From Halanaerobiaceae bacterium (GTDB lineage Bacteria; Bacillota; Halanaerobiia; Halanaerobiales; DTU029): 11,080 nt of DNA. This document shows, piece by piece, positions 6,828 to 11,080 of this stretch. Where the stretch lies: positions 1 to 11,080 of the forward strand of contig JAAYLO010000020.1 in assembly GCA_012521855.1 (NCBI GenBank). The letters are read 5' to 3'. The position numbers and the translations under genes are program-made. The notes below the pieces were generated by a model. The model did no database searches and was not told where the DNA came from. It saw only the letters and a list, made by a program, of their open reading frames with translations. Position 1 is the stretch's first letter. Each line of letters starts with the position of its first letter.

Positions 6828-7419
6828 TTAACAGGTCCTCAGGAGAGAGGAATGGGCCGTATGTATTACGATATTCAATAATCTTCCAGGCTTTCCCCGG
6901 GCCGATTCCGGTTAAACTCTGTAACTCTTCTGCTCCGGCGGTATTTATATTTACTTTCCCATTATTATTGGCCAGGGCGTTTCCTGGAACTGGAATATTG
7001 TGCAATATACCGGCTGATTCCTCACTGGAGGGGACATATATTTGCTGCCCGTCTGAAATAAATGCAGCCAGATTGATAATATCCAGATCGGCTTCAGGAG
7101 CGGCACCGCCTGCTGACTCAATAGCATCAATTACCCGGGAACCTTCGGTAAGCTCATAAACACCGGGACTCATCACCTTTCCTGCAACATGTACGAGGAT
7201 CTTTTTCAGTTCTCCCTGGCTCAGGGGCTCATCCCCGGATTCAGTATTGCTCCCGTCACTTCCATAATCAGATTCCAGGTCATATATGTGATCTGTAGAA
7301 TAACTGGCCAGTATCCGGGCATTATTGATGTTCTCACTGATAATGACAACACTGCCGGAAAGAAATACAAAAAGAGAAAAGCATAGAATAAAGATCTGCT
7401 CCTTTCGTATTTTTTTCAT
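6766..7419 (-). CDS. comEA: ComEA family competence DNA-binding protein
   Basis: ComEA is the membrane-anchored receptor that binds double-stranded DNA outside the membrane and passes it to ComEC. The 217-residue protein has a basic N-terminus and one membrane anchor (about 9-27), an acidic, flexible linker (about 45-70), an SLBB domain (about 73-130, ILVHVAGKVMSPGVYEL onward), and a C-terminal helix-hairpin-helix domain. That last domain has KVNINTA (155-161), LTGIGPGKA (169-177) and VSGIGEKTF (199-207). The ATG at 7419 follows AAGGTGAT at good spacing. It is first in the comEA-comEC operon and its last 62 bp lie inside the comEC reading frame. It ends in TGA, the only TGA stop in the window. 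The 118-bp region upstream is AT-rich with several -10-like TATA stretches but no convincing -35. Confidence 0.95.
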   Translation of the reverse strand: MKKIRKEQIFILCFSLFVFLSGSVVIISENINNARILASYSTDHIYDLESDYGSDGSNTESGDEPLSQGELKKILVHVAGKVMSPGVYELTEGSRVIDAIESAGGAAPEADLDIINLAAFISDGQQIYVPSSEESAGILHNIPVPGNALANNNGKVNINTAGAEELQSLTGIGPGKAWKIIEYRNTYGPFLSPEDLLNVSGIGEKTFEKIKDRITVN

Positions 7420-7537
7420 CCCATCACCTTCTTTTTTACTAACTATTTACTATATAATTCTTCTATATTTTGTAATTTCCTCTTTTTTATGTAATTTTTT
7501 CCTTCACTTCTGTACTTTGTCCCCTATCCATTTCCAC

Positions 7538-7566
7538 AAAAAAAACCCTGTATAATACAGGGTTTT
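7538..7566 (-). terminator. Strong intrinsic terminator after the cellobiose phosphorylase gene
   Basis: A perfect CCCTGTA/TACAGGG stem (7546-7552 and 7556-7562) with a three-base loop is extended by four A-T pairs. On the minus strand it runs straight into eight T residues (7538-7545). It lies 25 bp after the stop at 7591 and insulates comEA from the sugar genes. Confidence 0.92.
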
Positions 7567-7590
7567 ACAGACTATGCTCTGTTTTTTCTT

Positions 7591-10020
7591 TTATCCCATT
7601 ACAACCTCCACATAGTGGACACTGCCGTCCCCGACAGCCCTTATCAGATTCCCTTCAATCTCTTTTCCATCCAGGCTTATCCTGGCAATACCCTTCTCCA
7701 CATGATCTGGATTGGAAACATTTATCTTATAACGATCACCCCTATATACCTTTTCGACCTCAAAACCGTCCCATTCAGCAGGGATACAGGGATCAATACA
7801 GAGACCGCCGAATTCAGGCCTGATACCAAGTATCCACTGGCTAATCGCCACGAAGTTCCAGGTAGCTGTACCTGTAAGCCAGGAATTCTTGGGCTCTCCA
7901 TGGTTTACAGCATCTTTTCCGGCCACCATCTGAGAATAAACATAAGGCTCTGTACGGTGAATATCACTGATATCTTCCAGAAAAGCAGGTGCAATTTTCC
8001 GGTAATATTCAAAAGCCCTGCTTCCATTACCGGCAATTGTCTCTGCTATCATTATCCAGGGATTATTATGACAAAAGATACCGCCATTTTCCTTGTATCC
8101 TGGTGGATATGAGGATATCTCACCCAATTCCAGGTGATATGATTTATAGGTCGGATCCAGCAGAACCAGGCCGTATTCAGTATCAAGCCTTTCCTTCACT
8201 GAATCCAGGGTCTTTCTGGCAAAACCATCATCAAGCCCGATACCGCCCATGATACAGAAACCCTGTGGTTCAATATATATCTGTCCTTCCTCATCTTCAC
8301 TGCTTCCTATCTTGTTGCCGAAATAATCATAGGCCCTTAAGAACCATCTTTCATCCTTGCCGTGTTTTTCTATGGCCTCTTTCATCTTTTCGATTTCTTC
8401 AACTGCCCTTTCCGCCAGTTCATCCCTGCCCATGTATTTACAGAGCGCTACAAAATCCGGGCCGATGGTTATAAACATTCCTGCAATCATCACCGACTCT
8501 GCCTGGCTGTCTGTTTTCGCCTTCAGGGTCTGGAAAGACTGGCCTGGAGTGTCTGAAAAACAGTTCAGATTCAGGCAGTCATTCCAGTCTGCCTGTCCAA
8601 TCAGGGGCAGGCCATGAGGGCCGCGGTTATTTACAACATGCATGAAGGATGCCTCTAAATGATCGAATAATATAGCTTCTTTGCCTGAATTAAAGGGGAC
8701 CTTTTCTTCCAGAATACTATAATCACCTGTTTCCTTGATATAGGCACTTGTTCCCAGGATCAGCCATAAGGGGTCATCATTAAAGCCGCTTCCAATGGCA
8801 TCATTACCCTTCTTGGTCAGTGGCTGATACTGATGATAAGCACTTCCATCCTCAAATTGAGTAGCAGCCAGATCCAGAATCCGCTCTCTGGCCCTTTCAG
8901 GTATCATATGGACTATTCCCAGCAGATCCTGATTTGAATCCCGGAAACCCATTCCTCTGCTTATACCTGATTCGAAATAGGAGGCACTCCGGGAAAGATT
9001 ATATGTTACCATACACTGATACTGGTTCCAGATATTTACCATCCTATCCAGTTTCTCATTTTCAGATTTTACGTTAAAATTGGAGAGGAGTTCATTCCAG
9101 TAATTTTTCAATTCAAGAAAACTCTCTTCAACCCTTTCCTCTGTATTAAACCGTTCGATAAGCTCATAGGCTTTTTTCTTATTAATAATACCGAAAGCGG
9201 CCCATTTTTCATCAACATTATTTTCAATATATCCCAGCTGGAAGATAAGGGTCTTCTCCTCACCGGGCTCCAGCCCTATTTCAATACAATGTGAAGCAAT
9301 GGGAGCCCAGCCGCTGGCAACAGAATTCCCTGACTGTCCTTTTTGTACTGCCTGTGGTTCATGAAAACCATTGTATAAGCCGAGAAAACTCTCCCGGTCT
9401 GTATCATAACCTGCAATTTCCGTATTCACAGTAAAGAATGCATAATGATTTCTCCGCTCTCTATACTCAGTTTTATGGAAAATTGTTGAACCTTCTATTT
9501 CAACCTCTCCAGTACTGAAATTCCGCTGGAAATTGGTCATATCATCAAAGGCATCCCAGAGGTCCCATTCTACAAATGAAAAGAGTTTCAAATTCCGTTT
9601 TCTTTCACCTGTATTTTTGAGCTTTACTCTATGAATTTCACAATCTGCTCCTATTGGGACAAAATACAGAATATCTGTACTGATTTCATTCTTTTCACTG
9701 CTTATTTTGCTATACCCCATTCCATGCCTGCATTCATAATTATCCAGTTCAGCCTTTACGGGTGCCCAGGTAGGAGACCAGTATTCACCGTTTTCATAGA
9801 TATAATAATACTTGCCGCCGGCATCTGTAGGCACATTATTATATCTATAACGCGTTATTCTCCTCTTGCTGGCATCCCTGTAAAAACTATAACCTCCGGC
9901 AGTATTTGATAGAAGAACAAAGTAAGCCTCGGAGCCCAGATAATTTATCCATGGATATGGTGTTTCCGGTTGTGTAATAACATATTCCTTGTTGTTGTCA
10001 TCAAAAAAACCAAACTTCAT
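7591..10020 (-). CDS. Cellobiose phosphorylase (GH94, EC 2.4.1.20)
   Basis: This cytosolic enzyme splits cellobiose with phosphate into alpha-glucose 1-phosphate and glucose, saving one ATP compared with hydrolysis. The 809-residue product is close in length and sequence character to the Clostridium thermocellum/stercorarium enzymes: MKFGFFDD...EYVIT start, PYPWINYLG (21-29), NTAGGYSFYRD (39-49), RYRYNN (57-62), MGFRDSNQD (357-365), GQADWNDCLN (475-484), SYPPGYKENGGIFCHNN (637-653), WLTGTATWNF (714-723). Asp481 in the DWND motif is the expected general acid. Order is the N-terminal beta-sandwich (to about 290), then the (alpha/alpha)6 barrel and a C-terminal cap. It has no signal peptide. The ATG at 10020 follows AAAGGGG by 8 bases. 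The match to cellobiose enzymes is much better than to chitobiose or cellodextrin phosphorylases, but specificity is inferred. It lies just downstream of a LacI-type regulator and an operator-like palindrome, suggesting sugar-inducible expression. Confidence 0.95.
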   Translation of the reverse strand: MKFGFFDDNNKEYVITQPETPYPWINYLGSEAYFVLLSNTAGGYSFYRDASKRRITRYRYNNVPTDAGGKYYYIYENGEYWSPTWAPVKAELDNYECRHGMGYSKISSEKNEISTDILYFVPIGADCEIHRVKLKNTGERKRNLKLFSFVEWDLWDAFDDMTNFQRNFSTGEVEIEGSTIFHKTEYRERRNHYAFFTVNTEIAGYDTDRESFLGLYNGFHEPQAVQKGQSGNSVASGWAPIASHCIEIGLEPGEEKTLIFQLGYIENNVDEKWAAFGIINKKKAYELIERFNTEERVEESFLELKNYWNELLSNFNVKSENEKLDRMVNIWNQYQCMVTYNLSRSASYFESGISRGMGFRDSNQDLLGIVHMIPERARERILDLAATQFEDGSAYHQYQPLTKKGNDAIGSGFNDDPLWLILGTSAYIKETGDYSILEEKVPFNSGKEAILFDHLEASFMHVVNNRGPHGLPLIGQADWNDCLNLNCFSDTPGQSFQTLKAKTDSQAESVMIAGMFITIGPDFVALCKYMGRDELAERAVEEIEKMKEAIEKHGKDERWFLRAYDYFGNKIGSSEDEEGQIYIEPQGFCIMGGIGLDDGFARKTLDSVKERLDTEYGLVLLDPTYKSYHLELGEISSYPPGYKENGGIFCHNNPWIMIAETIAGNGSRAFEYYRKIAPAFLEDISDIHRTEPYVYSQMVAGKDAVNHGEPKNSWLTGTATWNFVAISQWILGIRPEFGGLCIDPCIPAEWDGFEVEKVYRGDRYKINVSNPDHVEKGIARISLDGKEIEGNLIRAVGDGSVHYVEVVMG

Positions 10021-10104
10021 CTACATTTCCCCTTTCAAATAATATTACAACCCTTATATAGATAAACACTCCAGTAAAAGCTCTGTTTTATTTATAATCA
10101 GCTT

Positions 10105-10122
10105 TTCTAAAACGGTTTAGAA
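10105..10122. promoter_or_regulatory. LacI-family operator upstream of the cellobiose phosphorylase gene
   Basis: TTCTAAAACGGTTTAGAA is an 18-bp palindrome around a central CG with a single mismatched pair, the typical form of LacI-family sites. It sits in the 136-bp gap between the regulator gene and the phosphorylase gene, 85 bp before the latter's start. A GATTATAAAT stretch lies about ten bases further downstream, so the site would overlap the promoter -35 region. It is a poor match to the CcpA cre consensus, so the neighbouring regulator is the likelier ligand. Confidence 0.65.
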
Positions 10123-10156
10123 GAAGGACAAAAAAATAATTTTCAAGCCTGGCTGC

Positions 10157-11080
10157 CTATATTGCCCGGCATGATTCCCTTTTGACTAATTCTACCGGCA
10201 GGACAAGAGGTTCAGTTTCTCTTTCATTCTCCTTCATCATCTTAAAGAGAATATCTGCAGCCATATTTCCCATCAGATAGGTGTCCTGTTTGATAGTAGT
10301 AAGAGCCGGATTGATGATACTGCTTATCTCCAGATCATCAAAACCTATTATGGAAAAATCTCCGGGCACTGAATAGCCTGCATCCTGAATTGCCTTCATG
10401 GCACCTATTGCTATCATATCACTGTGGCAGAAAAAGGCAGTGGGCAGTTCTTTTTGTTTCAATATTTTCTTCATCTCCCGATAGCCGCCCTCTTCATTAA
10501 AGGAAGTTTCGGCTGCTATCCACTTTTCTTTTGTACACATACCCAGTCTTGCTATCTCTTCCCTGAATCCCCTGCTTCTGCATTGGGACGGGAAAGTATC
10601 TTCACCTGCGATCATTCCTACATTCCTGTGGCCCAGTTCATATAAATAATTAACAGCCATTTTCGCTCCTGTCAGGTTGTCAGATGTAATATATGTAGCA
10701 TTCTTTGCTGTTATATCCAGGTCAAGTATTACAACGGGTATATCGGATTCCAGAAGCTCATGAAGGTTTTCATCATTTGAAATACCCATCAGTATTGCGC
10801 CGTCTATGTGTCTATTCAGGCATTTTTCCAGATAATCACAGGTCTTCTGCCATTTCAAATCAGAAAAATAAACAAAATCATATCCTCTCTTCCCGAGATT
10901 TATCTCCAGGGAAAACAATACCTCCTGGAAAAACATCTGGTGTAATCCCCTGCTGGGATGAAAGTGAATGAATACCCCTACAGAGCTGGATTTACTTGTA
11001 GATAAACTACGGGCTATTGCATTGGGCCTGTAATTAGCCTTTTTCATTATTTCAATTACCCTGTCCCGTGTTTCCTGTCC
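10157..11080 (-). CDS. LacI-family transcriptional regulator (N-terminus cut by window edge)
   Basis: The open frame reaches the window edge without a start; the visible 307 residues begin GQETRDRVIEIMKKANYRPN, i.e. the end of the LacI helix-turn-helix domain. The internal ATG at 11047 is therefore not the start; roughly 25-30 residues are missing. NAIARSLSTSKS is the hinge-helix region, and the remainder is the periplasmic-binding-protein-like effector domain (SSSVGVFIHFHPS, DGAILMG, IPVVILD, RNVGMIAG, FFCHSDMIAIGAMKAIQDAGYSVP, IIGFDDLE, ALTTIKQD, ADILFKMM). It should bind a sugar and control nearby genes; cellobiose or another beta-glucoside is inferred from the adjacent phosphorylase gene. 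It ends in TAG, and no clear terminator follows, so some readthrough into the phosphorylase gene is possible. Confidence 0.93.
   Translation of the reverse strand, partial: GQETRDRVIEIMKKANYRPNAIARSLSTSKSSSVGVFIHFHPSRGLHQMFFQEVLFSLEINLGKRGYDFVYFSDLKWQKTCDYLEKCLNRHIDGAILMGISNDENLHELLESDIPVVILDLDITAKNATYITSDNLTGAKMAVNYLYELGHRNVGMIAGEDTFPSQCRSRGFREEIARLGMCTKEKWIAAETSFNEEGGYREMKKILKQKELPTAFFCHSDMIAIGAMKAIQDAGYSVPGDFSIIGFDDLEISSIINPALTTIKQDTYLMGNMAADILFKMMKENERETEPLVLPVELVKRESCRAI

Noticed and set aside
7615..8617. Plus-strand open frames opposite the cellobiose phosphorylase gene
   Set aside because: They lie antisense to a full-length conserved gene, have no ribosome binding sites and resemble no family.
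10124..10156. Terminator after the LacI-family gene
   Set aside because: There is a run of seven T residues on the minus strand but no stable stem before it; the GCC-A-GGC stretch cannot form a proper loop.
11045..11047. ATG at 11047 as the LacI-family gene start
   Set aside because: The frame stays open to the edge and encodes the typical ETRDRVIEI end of the DNA-binding domain, so the gene starts outside the window.

Overview
The window looks like chromosome from a spore-forming, low-to-moderate GC member of the Clostridia/Halanaerobiales group of Firmicutes. The evidence is two sporulation or germination genes (spoIIP, gpr), strong AGGAGG-type ribosome binding sites, and the gene order comEA-comEC-holA-rpsT-gpr-spoIIP, which is the conserved Bacillus/Clostridium arrangement with rpsT reversed relative to its neighbours. 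The assignment to order level is an inference from protein character, not a database result. All genes are on the minus strand except rpsT.

Layout from the right edge leftward, in transcription order. (1) 10157-11080 is a LacI-family regulator that runs off the window edge. After a 136-bp gap holding a near-perfect 18-bp operator-like palindrome comes a full-length GH94 cellobiose phosphorylase (7591-10020), closed by a strong terminator at 7538-7566. This is a cellobiose-use module. (2) comEA (6766-7419) and comEC (4443-6827) overlap by 62 bp and form the DNA-uptake operon; comEB is absent. (3) A 248-bp gap holds three inverted repeats and a possible promoter. (4) holA (3196-4194), the DNA polymerase III delta subunit, is interrupted by one in-frame TAG codon; the downstream part continues in the same frame with family-like sequence. 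(5) rpsT (2884-3147, plus strand) starts at TTG and converges on holA across a strong hairpin terminator. (6) Diverging from rpsT, a four-helix phage-holin-like (YvlD/DUF360 type) membrane protein (2353-2688) lies 12 bp upstream of gpr (1312-2340), probably in one operon. A terminator at 1209-1238 separates gpr from spoIIP (73-1131).

Together the window carries a translation/replication/competence/sporulation housekeeping cluster, with a cellobiose phosphorylase and its likely regulator on its upstream side. No mobile element, CRISPR array, tRNA or rRNA was seen. The least ordinary features are the in-frame amber codon in holA, which is normally essential, and the membrane-protein gene placed between rpsT and gpr behind a forespore-sigma-like promoter. 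I found no clear sign of an undescribed multi-gene system.
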